33,962 bases of DNA from the IMG/VR virus record IMGVR_UViG_3300047510_002861, positions 1 to 33,962 of that record, one strand, 5' to 3'. This DNA comes from a virus. The notes below the pieces were generated by a model, which saw only the letters and a program-made list of their open reading frames with translations, had not been told where the DNA came from and ran no database searches. How positions within the stretch are numbered: the stretch's first letter is position 1; each line of letters starts with the position of its first letter. Made by a program: the position numbers and the translations under genes. Positions 1 to 7,608 of the stretch are shown here, in pieces.

Positions 1-1449
1 ACCGGGGATGCTACTTCCAAAGTTGCTATCTATGATGAAAAGATTGCTACCGAACGAGAAAACATAGCACAAGCCAAACGAGCACTAGAACAAATGAATG
101 CACAAGTAGACCAAATGTTAGGTCGTACTGATACGGATAGAGGTGCTGAACGAGCAGTAGTCATTAGAAAAAATCAAACCCGAGAGCGAGCTGCGTTAAA
201 CACAGAAATTAATAAAGCACAAAAAGAAATTCAACGACTACAAGCCGAGCGAGCACCATTTGCTTCTGAGGCCAGAAAGGTAGAAGCCGAAGTCGGACCT
301 ATCAAATATATCGCTGCCCTTATATACGGCGACAATCCCGATCAAAACGTTCTTGAGCGGGCTGTACGCTGGGTTATTATTCTTATTGTGGTTGTTTTTG
401 ATCCGCTGGCCTTGACGCTTATCCTTGCTGCCAACAAACAGTTTGAATGGGCAAGACAAGGCACCGGTGGTTGGGTACATGATGAGGAAGAAAAAATTGC
501 TTCGGTAGTTGCTGCGACTGATGAAGCCCTAGCAGAGTCGCCACCTCCGCATGATTCCACCCAGGACGATCAAGCTGCAATGAACATCAATCCAGAACCA
601 ATTGGTATGGAGATCAGACCATTTACTGAAGAAGAAATCGCAGCCCTTGACCAGTATGCAAATACGATACCAGCACACGATTCTATCCAATCGGAAGAGG
701 AGTTTTTTGCCCGTGCTGAATATGCCGCACTTACAGCTGATGTGTTAGATGAACAACAACGTGCCGAACAAGCAAATGCCGTAATTGCAGAAATACCTCG
801 ACCAGAACCAGACCTTGACATTCCTATCTTAGAAAATGAGGAAATGTGGGCACAGCGTGTGATTGATGAGCACGATGAAAAATTCAAATACGAAGCCGAC
901 GATGGCGCATTAACAGATGAACAAATTGCTCAAGTTAAAGCATCAGTGGAGGAAGAATACCCTAATGTTGCGGCTGCTGACAATGCAGCAAAGTCAGTAG
1001 AGGAAGAGGTACCGCAACCACCTCCTGTGGATGAATTCAATACACCAATTCGACGCGGCGCAGATTATGCTGTGCGCTACAAAGGTAAAGTTTATAATCT
1101 AGATGCTTTTAATAAACTATACCCTAGCATGGCTATACAAGCCGATAACGAAACATTAGACAATGCCAGCCAATGTGGCTTCGGAGAACGTTTTCCAGAT
1201 AGTCCCATGAAAGGCGATATGTTTATCAGGACTGATTATCTTCCTGACCGATTATTCAAATGGAACGGCATCAAATGGATTGAAGTAGACAAAACAACCA
1301 CTGACAGTTACACTTACAATCAGGCTTACATACAACACTTGATTCAAAAGCTAGAAGCTGGCGAATACGAAATTGAAGATCTTAGCGATGCTGAACAGGC
1401 ACAAGTTGAACAACAGATTGAACAAATTTTAAAAAATAACAATGGTTAG
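1..1449 (+). CDS. Coiled-coil membrane protein, 5' end outside window
   Basis: The reading frame is open from base 1, so at least 482 C-terminal residues are present and the true start lies upstream; the first internal ATG is at 94. The first 90 residues or so are rich in Lys, Glu, Arg and Gln in a heptad-like pattern, suggesting a coiled coil. A strongly hydrophobic stretch follows (RWVIILIVVVFDPLALTLIL), probably one hairpin or one to two membrane segments. A long acidic, Pro/Glu-rich linker comes next. The C-terminal part has a compact aromatic segment (GDMFIRTDYLPDRLFKWNG) and an acidic helical tail. I recall similar coil-plus-membrane proteins from marine T4-like phages, without known function. 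It overlaps the next gene by 8 bases. A membrane or tape-measure-like role is possible but not shown. Confidence 0.8.
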   Translation, partial: TGDATSKVAIYDEKIATERENIAQAKRALEQMNAQVDQMLGRTDTDRGAERAVVIRKNQTRERAALNTEINKAQKEIQRLQAERAPFASEARKVEAEVGPIKYIAALIYGDNPDQNVLERAVRWVIILIVVVFDPLALTLILAANKQFEWARQGTGGWVHDEEEKIASVVAATDEALAESPPPHDSTQDDQAAMNINPEPIGMEIRPFTEEEIAALDQYANTIPAHDSIQSEEEFFARAEYAALTADVLDEQQRAEQANAVIAEIPRPEPDLDIPILENEEMWAQRVIDEHDEKFKYEADDGALTDEQIAQVKASVEEEYPNVAAADNAAKSVEEEVPQPPPVDEFNTPIRRGADYAVRYKGKVYNLDAFNKLYPSMAIQADNETLDNASQCGFGERFPDSPMKGDMFIRTDYLPDRLFKWNGIKWIEVDKTTTDSYTYNQAYIQHLIQKLEAGEYEIEDLSDAEQAQVEQQIEQILKNNNG

Positions 1450-1783
1450 TAATTTAGTTACGCCCCCAGACATTGTGAACAATGATTTACAATCGATTGT
1501 GCTAGTAGAGCCGGAACAGGTGGATCTAGATGCAATTATTAATTTCTGTAGGCACTCTCCCCGGGCGTTTAATGTATATGTTTATACTCCTAACATGAAT
1601 AACACAAACTGGTTAGAGCGAGCAGTAGAAGCAAGTGATGCAGTAATTGTTAATTCAAGATCTAACAGTTACAAGGATCTATGTTTGTTAGATAAAACAT
1701 ATTATTATGGAGAACATTTATACTTGGAAAATCCTAGAAAAATTTCAGATCCATTACATTACTTTGTAACACAATTAAGTTAG
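1442..1783 (+). CDS. Hypothetical protein, 113 aa
   Basis: The ATG overlaps the end of the upstream gene by 8 bases, which suggests translational coupling. The product has no signal peptide or membrane segment. Alternating hydrophobic segments (SIVLVEP, FNVYVYTP, AVIVNS) look like the strands of a small Rossmann-like or nucleotide-modifying fold, but no catalytic motif can be named. It ends just before a NATAAATA motif. Function unknown. Confidence 0.7.
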   Translation: MVSNLVTPPDIVNNDLQSIVLVEPEQVDLDAIINFCRHSPRAFNVYVYTPNMNNTNWLERAVEASDAVIVNSRSNSYKDLCLLDKTYYYGEHLYLENPRKISDPLHYFVTQLS

Positions 1784-1790
1784 ATAAATA
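1783..1790 (+). promoter_or_regulatory. T4-late-promoter-like octamer GATAAATA
   Basis: GATAAATA matches the T4 late promoter core TATAAATA at 7 of 8 positions. In T4, transcription starts about 6 bases after the octamer, which here falls on the A of the S21 start codon at 1796. No Shine-Dalgarno sequence lies between. The octamer also overlaps the stop codon of the upstream gene. Use as a promoter is inferred. Confidence 0.4.
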
Positions 1791-1795
1791 GTCCT

Positions 1796-2032
1796 ATGTA
1801 CGATAAATCAAATAAAGTTAACGGAAATCTTGTCATTGTCACACACGACAACGTAGAAAAAGCTTTGCGTAAATTTAAAAAGAAAGTGGCAGAATCAGGT
1901 CTACTTCAAGAATTGCGCGAACGTGAAACCTATGAAAAACCAACAACTAGACGTAAAAAGGCACACAACGCTGCTGTTCGTCGTTGGAAGAAAAAACTAG
2001 CCGACGAACAACTGCCCAAAAAAATGTACTAA
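1796..2032 (+). CDS. rpsU: Small ribosomal subunit protein bS21 homologue
   Basis: The 78-residue product aligns by eye with bacterial bS21: a hydrophobic N-terminal strand (NLVIVTHDN), then NVEKALRKFKKKVAESG and the signature YEKPTTRRKKAHNAAVRRWKKK, comparable to the YEKPSxxR and Arg/Lys-rich tail of cellular S21. bS21 binds the 30S subunit near the anti-Shine-Dalgarno end of 16S rRNA and affects initiation. S21 is one of the few ribosomal proteins known from several phage genomes, including pelagiphages, where replacement of host S21 has been proposed. There is no clear ribosome binding site; the preceding octamer predicts an almost leaderless transcript. The stop overlaps the next ATG (TAATG). 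Confidence 0.88.
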   Translation: MYDKSNKVNGNLVIVTHDNVEKALRKFKKKVAESGLLQELRERETYEKPTTRRKKAHNAAVRRWKKKLADEQLPKKMY

Positions 2033-2283
2033 TGTATATTGAATTTCGCTTGCCATCAGGCGCAGGCGGCGCCGCAGCTGGCACAGCACTTGCTCAAATT
2101 AATATAGATATTGATCGTTGGGTAAAAAAATACGATATAAAATCGTATAGAACAAAAATACACAAATACACATATAGATTGAGTCTTTCCAATGACAAAG
2201 TCTATACACATTTTGCTTTAACTTGGGATCCGGTATACAATGCATCTAGAAATTTTGTGTTTAAAAATCCTGACAACAACTAA
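2032..2283 (+). CDS. Small alpha/beta protein with FALxW box, 83 aa
   Basis: The start is the ATG overlapping the S21 stop codon (TAATG); an upstream in-frame ATG at 1984 would lie inside S21. The order appears to be strand (MYIEFRLPSG), helix ending in DRWVKKY, strands, then a final helix with YTHFALTW. This resembles the small proteins of the 18856-22570 array, especially the last one, which ends in HIALMW. Function unknown. Its 3' end overlaps the convergent minus-strand gene by 4 bases. Confidence 0.72.
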   Translation: MYIEFRLPSGAGGAAAGTALAQINIDIDRWVKKYDIKSYRTKIHKYTYRLSLSNDKVYTHFALTWDPVYNASRNFVFKNPDNN

Positions 2284-3326
2284 GAAATTGTTTTAATTAG
2301 TTTGTCTAATATTTTAAATTTAAATTCTTCACTCTGCACCATCTGCAAATTGTGATGTCTTCTTTCGTATGTGTCCTGCCAGATTTTATCTAAATCCTTG
2401 CACATCAAATTATCTACTATATCCAAGATAGCAGAAATTTTGTCTCTAATATCTTTTGGTGATGATCCTAAAATATTATCATAGCGTTGATGATCAATGA
2501 TATCATTGAATGTATCTAGTCCTAAATCATTTAAATGCTTTATAATACCCGGTGGCCCCAAGCATAATAATAATTGTCCTGAAAAAAACGGTTTCCAAAT
2601 TTTTTCACTCACAAATTGTTCAGTTATCCCAGATTCGGTTATATAATCAATGTATGATAATTCGTGTGCTCTACTGGCATTTCCCACGTAAGCCCAACCC
2701 ACCGGATCGGGTTCGTCGGGTAAGGTAACAGTAATAGGCAAAGGCAAAGCAGATAAAATATTTTTTTCTTCTTGGGTTAATTCTGTTAAAACATAGTTTA
2801 CTAGATTGTCAGTTGGAACACCATTAGGAGAATTTAACCAATGAAAGCTGGTTATAGCTTGATCAAACCACGACCTAGTACTCATATGTATTAAATTTAA
2901 AGTCCTATGCAACCACGGATTCATGTTTAAACACTGAATTGGATACGGTCTAGTTTTTTTTATGTCGTAAACTTGACGAGTGGGATTGTCTAGCGATTGA
3001 AAATAGTAAAATGGAAAATATACAATATTTTTATCCGTGGAATTGTGGTATGAAAAATTGCTAGTAACATAAGCAAACTGGTGTTTCATTTGCAATGATT
3101 TAATCCAATCGTAACATTGATCTACACAATTTGGAACAAATGATGTGTCAAATAAAATTAAATCGCAGTTGGGATTTACAAATTTGTAAATGTCTATGTC
3201 TTTATCTAAATACAAATTGTAGTCAAGTGCAGGAAAAATTTCAATTCTTTTTGTGCTGTGCTGATCACAAAATTTACGGAGTTGAAAATCTGGATTCCAA
3301 ATTGGATTACCATTTCTATCTATCAT
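2280..3326 (-). CDS. Glycosyltransferase-like protein, paralogue of 24748-25833
   Basis: This 348-residue product is on the minus strand, against nearly all neighbours. Residues around 235-275 contain FVSEKIWKPFFSGQLLLCLG, then a GIIKHLNDLGLDTFNDIID segment. An SEKxW/K-P element followed by a Gly-rich turn resembles the donor-binding region of family-10-like (fucosyltransferase-type) glycosyltransferases. The minus-strand gene at 24748-25833 has the same arrangement (FFTEKTSKPMIAKRLFVMF, then LKKLGFKTFDSVIDESYD), so the two are paralogues. No signal peptide is visible. A plausible job is glycosylation of phage or host molecules, which is inference. It converges on the upstream plus-strand gene with a 4-base overlap. 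Confidence 0.7.
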   Translation of the reverse strand: MIDRNGNPIWNPDFQLRKFCDQHSTKRIEIFPALDYNLYLDKDIDIYKFVNPNCDLILFDTSFVPNCVDQCYDWIKSLQMKHQFAYVTSNFSYHNSTDKNIVYFPFYYFQSLDNPTRQVYDIKKTRPYPIQCLNMNPWLHRTLNLIHMSTRSWFDQAITSFHWLNSPNGVPTDNLVNYVLTELTQEEKNILSALPLPITVTLPDEPDPVGWAYVGNASRAHELSYIDYITESGITEQFVSEKIWKPFFSGQLLLCLGPPGIIKHLNDLGLDTFNDIIDHQRYDNILGSSPKDIRDKISAILDIVDNLMCKDLDKIWQDTYERRHHNLQMVQSEEFKFKILDKLIKTIS

Positions 3327-3365
3327 TTTTTATTTACCGAACTAAAATTTTGGTTAATAAATTAC

Positions 3366-3394
3366 TTGAAAACTGCTAATATAATTGCTATACT
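3366..3394 (+). promoter_or_regulatory. Sigma70-type promoter for dnaK
   Basis: TTGAAA (3366-3371) and TATACT (3389-3394) are separated by exactly 17 bases. Start would be near 3401, giving a leader of about 60 bases that contains two hairpins before the dnaK ATG. Confidence 0.6.
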
Positions 3395-3398
3395 ATAT

Positions 3399-3406
3399 AA
3401 TAAATA
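3399..3406 (+). promoter_or_regulatory. Late-promoter-like octamer AATAAATA
   Basis: The same AATAAATA octamer occurs before genes at 12541, 15213 and 29415. If it works like the T4 late promoter, the start would be near 3412, the first base of the GGAT/GTCC hairpin in the dnaK leader. It overlaps the sigma70 promoter region, so dnaK might be expressed both early and late. Confidence 0.4.
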
Positions 3407-3411
3407 AACAT

Positions 3412-3456
3412 GGATGCCGTAACGGGTCCTAACACTAACTTGCTTATTTTAAGGAG
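3412..3456 (+). promoter_or_regulatory. ROSE-like leader of dnaK
   Basis: A first hairpin pairs GGAT (3412-3415) with GTCC (3426-3429) and CCG (3417-3419) with CGG (3423-3425). A second pairs TTGCTT (3440-3445) with the Shine-Dalgarno AAGGAG (3451-3456) through a G-G mismatch (3442/3454) and a short loop. UUGCU facing AGGA with a G-G pair is the hallmark of ROSE RNA thermometers, which open on warming. The ibpA leader shares the 11-base TAACTTGCTTA. Confidence 0.5.
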
Positions 3457-3461
3457 AAAAT

Positions 3462-5345
3462 ATGAGTACAATCATTGGTATTGATCTTGGTACCACTAAT
3501 AGCTGCGTAGCAGTAGTCGAAAACGGAATCCCTCGAGTAATTGAAAATTCAGAAGGTGCTAGAACCACACCTAGCATTGTTGCCTACACCACTGACGAAA
3601 TTCTTGTTGGTGCTAGTGCCAAGCGTCAGGCAGTAACCAATCCCAAAAACACTATCTATGCTGCCAAACGACTAATTGGTCGAAAGTTCCAAGAACAAGC
3701 AGTACAAAAAGATATCAATTTAATGCCTTACACGATTACCGAAGCTGCCAATGGTGATGCTTGGGTGTCAGCACTAGATCGAGAACTTGCACCACCACAG
3801 ATTTCAGCCGAAGTTCTGCGTAAAATGAAAAAAACAGCCGAAGATTATCTTGGCCACGAAGTTACTCGAGCAGTAATTACAGTTCCTGCTTACTTTAATG
3901 ACAGCCAGCGCCAAGCTACCAAAGATGCAGGAGCAATTGCTGGACTAGAAGTTCTGCGTATTATCAATGAGCCGACCGCAGCGGCATTGGCTTATGGAGC
4001 AGACAAAAGTGACAAAAAGGATCGCAAAATTGCTGTTTATGATCTTGGTGGTGGCACCTTTGATATATCTATTATCGACATCGCTGATGTGGATGGTGAT
4101 AAACAATTCGAAGTACTTAGCACCAATGGGGATACATTCCTAGGCGGCGAAGACTTCGACCAACGCATTATGGATTACTTGATCACTGAGTTCAAAAGGG
4201 AAAGCGGTGTCGATCTCGCCCGAGACGTTATGGCTCTACAGCGTCTCAAAGAAGCAGCAGAAAAAACAAAAATTGAATTGAGTAACAGCACACAGACAGA
4301 TGTCAACTTGCCTTACATCACTGCCGATGCTTCGGGCCCTAAACATCTTAATGTAAAGATTACTCGTGCTAAACTAGAAAGTCTAGTTGAAGACCTAATT
4401 CAACGCAGCATTGAACCTTGCCGTACAGCTATGCAGGATGCCGGTGTAATGGCGTCCGACATCGACGAAGTTATCCTTGTTGGTGGTATGACACGTATGC
4501 CTCGGGTTCAAGAAGAAGTTGAAAAATTATTTGGACGGGCACCACGACGTGATGTCAATCCAGATGAAGCAGTCGCAGTAGGAGCAGCAGTACAAGGTGC
4601 TGTCCTCGGCGGCGAACGCAAAGACGTTCTACTCCTTGACGTAACCCCACTAAGCCTAGGCATCGAAACCATGGGCGGAGTGATGACCAAACTAATACAG
4701 AAGAATACCACTATTCCCACCAAGCATAGCCAGGTATTCTCCACGGCCGAAGACAACCAGCCGGCTGTAACGATCAAAGTTTATCAAGGTGAACGTGAAC
4801 TTGCACAATATAATAAACTATTAGGCGAATTTAATTTGGAAGGAATTCAACCTGCTCCACGCGGTGTACCACAAGTAGAAGTCACGCTGGATGTTGATGC
4901 CAATGGTATTCTCAAAGTAAGTGCCCGTGATAAACAAACTGGCAAAGAAAATCGGATTACTATCAAGAGTGACAGTGGTCTGAGCCGGGAGCAGATTGAA
5001 GAAATGATTCGCGATGCTGAAGCAAATGCTGATGCTGACAAGAAACAACGCGAGTTAATTGATGTAAGGAACCAAGCGGACACAGTTGTCCACAAGGTTC
5101 GCACTGATCTGAAAGAAGTTGAGGGCCGACTCTCAGAGGATCAGACGAAGACAATACAAGATGCTATCGCTAAACTAGAAGAAGCAGTATCAGGCACAGA
5201 CCAAGAAGCAATTACAACTCGATTGAGTGAATTGCTTGTGGCCTCTGCTGCAATTAATGAAGTAAAGCAATCGACTACAGAGGAGTCTGCAAAGCCCAAT
5301 GCGGATGACACGGTGGTTGATGCTGAGTTTACAGAAAAGAAGTAA
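3462..5345 (+). CDS. dnaK: Molecular chaperone DnaK (Hsp70)
   Basis: The 627-residue protein is a full-length Hsp70. It starts with the phosphate loop [18 protein letters not shown], contains DLGGGTFD at 194-201, the interdomain linker [12 protein letters not shown] at about 389-400, a complete substrate-binding beta domain, a helical lid, and a DnaK-like tail (DDTVVDAEF). ATP hydrolysis drives binding and release of unfolded polypeptides in the cytoplasm. The Shine-Dalgarno is AAGGAG, 5 bases before the ATG. No dnaJ or grpE is in the window, so host co-chaperones may be used. It is followed by an ibpA-type holdase and clpS, a proteostasis module. Neither truncation nor lost nucleotide-binding residues is visible. 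Hsp70 is unusual in phage genomes. Confidence 0.96.
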   Translation: MSTIIGIDLGTTNSCVAVVENGIPRVIENSEGARTTPSIVAYTTDEILVGASAKRQAVTNPKNTIYAAKRLIGRKFQEQAVQKDINLMPYTITEAANGDAWVSALDRELAPPQISAEVLRKMKKTAEDYLGHEVTRAVITVPAYFNDSQRQATKDAGAIAGLEVLRIINEPTAAALAYGADKSDKKDRKIAVYDLGGGTFDISIIDIADVDGDKQFEVLSTNGDTFLGGEDFDQRIMDYLITEFKRESGVDLARDVMALQRLKEAAEKTKIELSNSTQTDVNLPYITADASGPKHLNVKITRAKLESLVEDLIQRSIEPCRTAMQDAGVMASDIDEVILVGGMTRMPRVQEEVEKLFGRAPRRDVNPDEAVAVGAAVQGAVLGGERKDVLLLDVTPLSLGIETMGGVMTKLIQKNTTIPTKHSQVFSTAEDNQPAVTIKVYQGERELAQYNKLLGEFNLEGIQPAPRGVPQVEVTLDVDANGILKVSARDKQTGKENRITIKSDSGLSREQIEEMIRDAEANADADKKQRELIDVRNQADTVVHKVRTDLKEVEGRLSEDQTKTIQDAIAKLEEAVSGTDQEAITTRLSELLVASAAINEVKQSTTEESAKPNADDTVVDAEFTEKK

Positions 5346-5354
5346 AGAATATGC

Positions 5355-5426
5355 AGAGTAGATGCCCGGGTGGGGTCTACTCTCATATATGTCATAACTT
5401 GCTTAAGAAAGGAGACGACTATGACA
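5355..5426 (+). promoter_or_regulatory. ROSE-like RNA thermometer of the ibpA-type gene
   Basis: The upstream hairpin pairs AGAGTAGA (5355-5362) with TCTACTCT (5376-5383). In the terminal hairpin, TGTCATA (5390-5396) pairs with TATGACA (5420-5426), which includes the start codon. Inside it TTGCTT (5399-5404) pairs with AAGGAG (5409-5414), the Shine-Dalgarno, with a G-G mismatch (5401/5412) and an AAGA tetraloop. Sequestration of both the ribosome binding site and AUG before an ibpA-type gene closely matches the known ROSE class of heat-sensing leaders. Confidence 0.65.
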
Positions 5427-5858
5427 ACATATACAATTAGCACTTTTGATCTACCTACACTACATCGCCACGCCGTGGGCTTTGATAGATTATTCAATGA
5501 GCTAGGACGCACTTTTGCCAATAGCAAAGCTGATAATTATCCGCCACATAACATTGTAAAAATCGACGAGAATCACTACGCTATCCAACTTGCAGTTGCT
5601 GGCTTCAGTGAAAATGAACTGGACATTGAATACAAAGAAAATGTTCTAACGATTTGTGGCGAACAAAAGCAAAAAGACGAGTATGAATACTTGCACCGAG
5701 GAATCAGTGCTCGTAATTTTGTTCGTCATTTTACTTTAGCAGACAATGTAGAAGTGAAAGGTGCCACTGTAATCAATGGTATCCTGGCAATTAGTCTTGA
5801 GCATATTGTTCCCGAAGAACAAAAAGCCAAAAAAATTGCAATTACCTTTGCTAAGTAA
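5421..5858 (+). CDS. ibpA: IbpA-type small heat shock protein (Hsp20)
   Basis: The chosen ATG has AAAGGAG 6 bases upstream; an in-frame start at 5370 lies in the leader hairpin and is rejected. The 145-residue product closely follows enterobacterial IbpA: N-terminal LHRHAVGFDRLFNEL, YPPHNIVKIDENHYAIQLAVAGF at the start of the alpha-crystallin domain, HRGISARNFVRHFTLAD, then GATVINGILAISLEHIVPE and a C-terminal basic IxI-like tail. IbpA is an ATP-independent holdase that keeps unfolding proteins in a refoldable state for DnaK. It lies directly behind dnaK, so the two could act in one pathway. A hairpin terminator follows. Confidence 0.93.
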   Translation: MTTYTISTFDLPTLHRHAVGFDRLFNELGRTFANSKADNYPPHNIVKIDENHYAIQLAVAGFSENELDIEYKENVLTICGEQKQKDEYEYLHRGISARNFVRHFTLADNVEVKGATVINGILAISLEHIVPEEQKAKKIAITFAK

Positions 5859-5867
5859 TATAATAAC

Positions 5868-5894
5868 AGTAGGGGGAATAATCCCCCTACTTTA
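5868..5894 (+). terminator. Hairpin terminator after ibpA
   Basis: AGTAGGGGG (5868-5876) pairs perfectly with CCCCCTACT (5883-5891) around a 6-base loop. Only a short T run follows, so termination may be incomplete and clpS may be partly read through. Confidence 0.6.
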
Positions 5895-5907
5895 AACCTA
5901 CAAGATT

Positions 5908-6219
5908 ATGAGTAAAACAGACATTGTAGTAAAACCTCGAATTCAGGTTAAAACAAATATTAAACCTCCTAGTTTGTTCAATGTCATTTATCTTAATGAC
6001 AATGTAACTACAATGGAATTTGTTGTAGAAACACTCAAAGCAATTTTTCATCATACAGAAGAAACTGCTTACGAAATTACTAAAAAAATTCACGAAGAAG
6101 GTAGCAGTGTAGTTAGTACACTGCCATATGAAATTGCTGAACAAAAAGGTGTAGAAGCTACATTATTAGCTCGTAACAATGGTTTTCCTCTCAACGTTAA
6201 ATTAGAACCAGCCACTTAA
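5908..6219 (+). CDS. clpS: ClpS, adaptor of the ClpAP protease
   Basis: The 103-residue product matches the ClpS family: a flexible N-terminal tail, KPPSLFNVIYLNDNVTTMEFVVETL (core strand and the ND-T-MEFV ligand-binding segment), a helix around HHTEETAYEI, KKIHEEGSSVVSTLPYEIAEQK, and a final strand (PLNVKLEP). ClpS binds proteins with N-degron residues and hands them to ClpA/ClpP, while its tail inhibits other ClpA substrates. Phage copies could redirect host proteolysis; in marine phages they have been proposed to aid host protein turnover. No strong Shine-Dalgarno precedes the ATG. The stop overlaps the next ATG (TAATG). Confidence 0.92.
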   Translation: MSKTDIVVKPRIQVKTNIKPPSLFNVIYLNDNVTTMEFVVETLKAIFHHTEETAYEITKKIHEEGSSVVSTLPYEIAEQKGVEATLLARNNGFPLNVKLEPAT

Positions 6220-6692
6220 TGATATTCAATAAAATTCGTGAACTTAAGGACAAAGGACTTAAGATTGGGATCACCTTCTCCACTTTTGACATGCTCCACG
6301 CAGGGCATGTTGCTATGCTGGCTGAAGCTAAGAATCACTGCGATTATCTTATTGCGGGACTACAAACGGATCCCACAATTGATCGCCCTGATACGAAAAA
6401 CCGACCAGTACAGAGTATTGTGGAAAGACAGATTCAACTGGCGGCGTGCCGTTATGTTGATGAAGTTGTTGTGTATCAAACCGAGCAAGATCTAATTGAC
6501 TTACTTTTAATTCTTCCATTGGATGTTAGAATACTAGGTGTAGAATATGCAGATAGACCATTTACTGGAGATGCCGAATGTTATGCTCGTGGCATACAAA
6601 TAGTTTTTAACGGTAGAGATCATTCGTTTAGTTCCAGCAGTCTGCGTAAGCGTGTAGCAGCAAGCGAAGCAGACAAAGCCCTAAGGAGTTAA
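6219..6692 (+). CDS. Cytidylyltransferase-like nucleotidyltransferase
   Basis: The 157-residue protein has the class hallmark HxGH in DMLHAGHVAML (residues 27-30) and a C-terminal SSSSLRKR (about 138-145), the equivalent of the ISSTxLR signature. A GxxxD-type strand (GLQTDPTIDR) lies between. Such enzymes transfer CMP or AMP to sugar or polyol phosphates, as in glycerol-3-phosphate cytidylyltransferase (TagD) or the RfaE/HldE nucleotidyltransferase domain. The exact substrate cannot be read from sequence. It is translationally coupled to clpS by TAATG and followed by a strong AAGGAG for the exonuclease gene. It may support surface glycan synthesis together with the sugar dehydrogenase at 12541. 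Confidence 0.85.
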   Translation: MIFNKIRELKDKGLKIGITFSTFDMLHAGHVAMLAEAKNHCDYLIAGLQTDPTIDRPDTKNRPVQSIVERQIQLAACRYVDEVVVYQTEQDLIDLLLILPLDVRILGVEYADRPFTGDAECYARGIQIVFNGRDHSFSSSSLRKRVAASEADKALRS

Positions 6693-6694
6693 TT

Positions 6695-7249
6695 GTGGAT
6701 GCCATGTTAGATCTTGAAACATTAAGCACTAGACCTTGGGCAGTTATTCTAACTCTAGGTGCTGTAAAATTTAGTCCCTGGGACGAGGAAGTTGACACTG
6801 ATCAAGGTCTTTATCTTAAACCAGACGTGGATGAACAACTATCAATTGATCGCCATGTACAGGATCTAACTGTTGAATGGTGGGGCAAACAAACTGAAGA
6901 AGTACGAGAAGAAGCAATGGGCACAGAAGGTAGAATTAGTATTAATTCTATGCTAGATGAGCTCAATCGTTTTTTAGTTGGCGTAGATAATATTTGGTGT
7001 CAAGGCCCGGCATTTGATATTGTTATACTAGAAGACTTGTATAGACAAGTTGATAGGCCGACGCCTTGGCAATTTTGGCAGATTCGTGATAGTCGTACAT
7101 TGTTTGGTGTACACGGAGATCCAAGACAAAAAGATAGACACGGTGCTCATAATGCACTAATTGATTGTTATTATCAAGCTAGAGCTGTGCAGCAGATATA
7201 TAAGAATGTTGGTGTTAAAAAACGTACATATGAAAGTGCAAGCAAATAA
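6695..7249 (+). CDS. DexA/Rv2179c-like 3'-5' exonuclease
   Basis: The start is GTG, 6 bases after AAGGAG; the ATG at 6704 would be spaced too far. The 184-residue protein has a DEDDh-type layout: D6 and E8 in MLDLET, D108 in GPAFDIVIL, and H152/D157 in HNALIDCY. The segment TVEWWGKQ is shared with phage T4 DexA and related exonucleases that cut single-stranded DNA or RNA from the 3' end. A role in nucleic-acid processing or host degradation is likely; the choice between DNA and RNA cannot be made. The stop overlaps the next ATG (TAATG). Confidence 0.85.
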   Translation: MDAMLDLETLSTRPWAVILTLGAVKFSPWDEEVDTDQGLYLKPDVDEQLSIDRHVQDLTVEWWGKQTEEVREEAMGTEGRISINSMLDELNRFLVGVDNIWCQGPAFDIVILEDLYRQVDRPTPWQFWQIRDSRTLFGVHGDPRQKDRHGAHNALIDCYYQARAVQQIYKNVGVKKRTYESASK

Positions 7250-7566
7250 TGGATATAATTTTTTCAAGGCAAGTTGCCGAAGAACTAAGTGAACGATACA
7301 CGATTCTAGAATTAGAAACTTTTGATGTTGAAGGAAAAATATTAGAAACTTTTTGTGTAGTACCCGGCGATCAGATTCCTCTTGAAGAAGTAGCTCGTCT
7401 TGATCATTGGAAAAAACTGCATAACGAATTTGTACGAGCAAACAACGAAAAAAATGCCAAACTGTGTCACGATTTACGCCCATACTTAAAAGGTAAATGG
7501 GGTGGCGAGTTAGATGAATTTTATGACATAGTTTGCGGCAGGTTTGAATACAAAGAAGAAACATAA
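7249..7566 (+). CDS. Hypothetical protein, 105 aa
   Basis: Coupled to the exonuclease by a TAATG overlap. The product is soluble, acidic and mixed alpha/beta, with segments YTILELETFDVEGKILE and LDHWKKLHNEFVRA. No known motif is seen. Its context in the exonuclease operon is the only hint of a role. Confidence 0.65.
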   Translation: MDIIFSRQVAEELSERYTILELETFDVEGKILETFCVVPGDQIPLEEVARLDHWKKLHNEFVRANNEKNAKLCHDLRPYLKGKWGGELDEFYDIVCGRFEYKEET

Positions 7567-7608
7567 TACTTGTATATAATCGTTATAAGAGTTGATGATA
7601 TATACAAT

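Noticed and set aside
4508-5154. Minus-strand ORFs inside dnaK
   Set aside because: They are shadows of a full-length, intact Hsp70 gene; Cys/Ser-rich composition is typical of antisense frames.
5341-5400. Hairpin after dnaK as a terminator
   Set aside because: AGAGTAGA/TCTACTCT has a 13-base loop and no T run; it fits better as the first hairpin of the ibpA leader.
5370-5420. Upstream ATG start for the ibpA-type gene
   Set aside because: It falls in the leader hairpin, has no Shine-Dalgarno, and IbpA homology begins only after the ATG at 5421.
7575-7580. TATAAT as a promoter for the secreted protein at 7609
   Set aside because: No acceptable -35 box lies 16-18 bases upstream.
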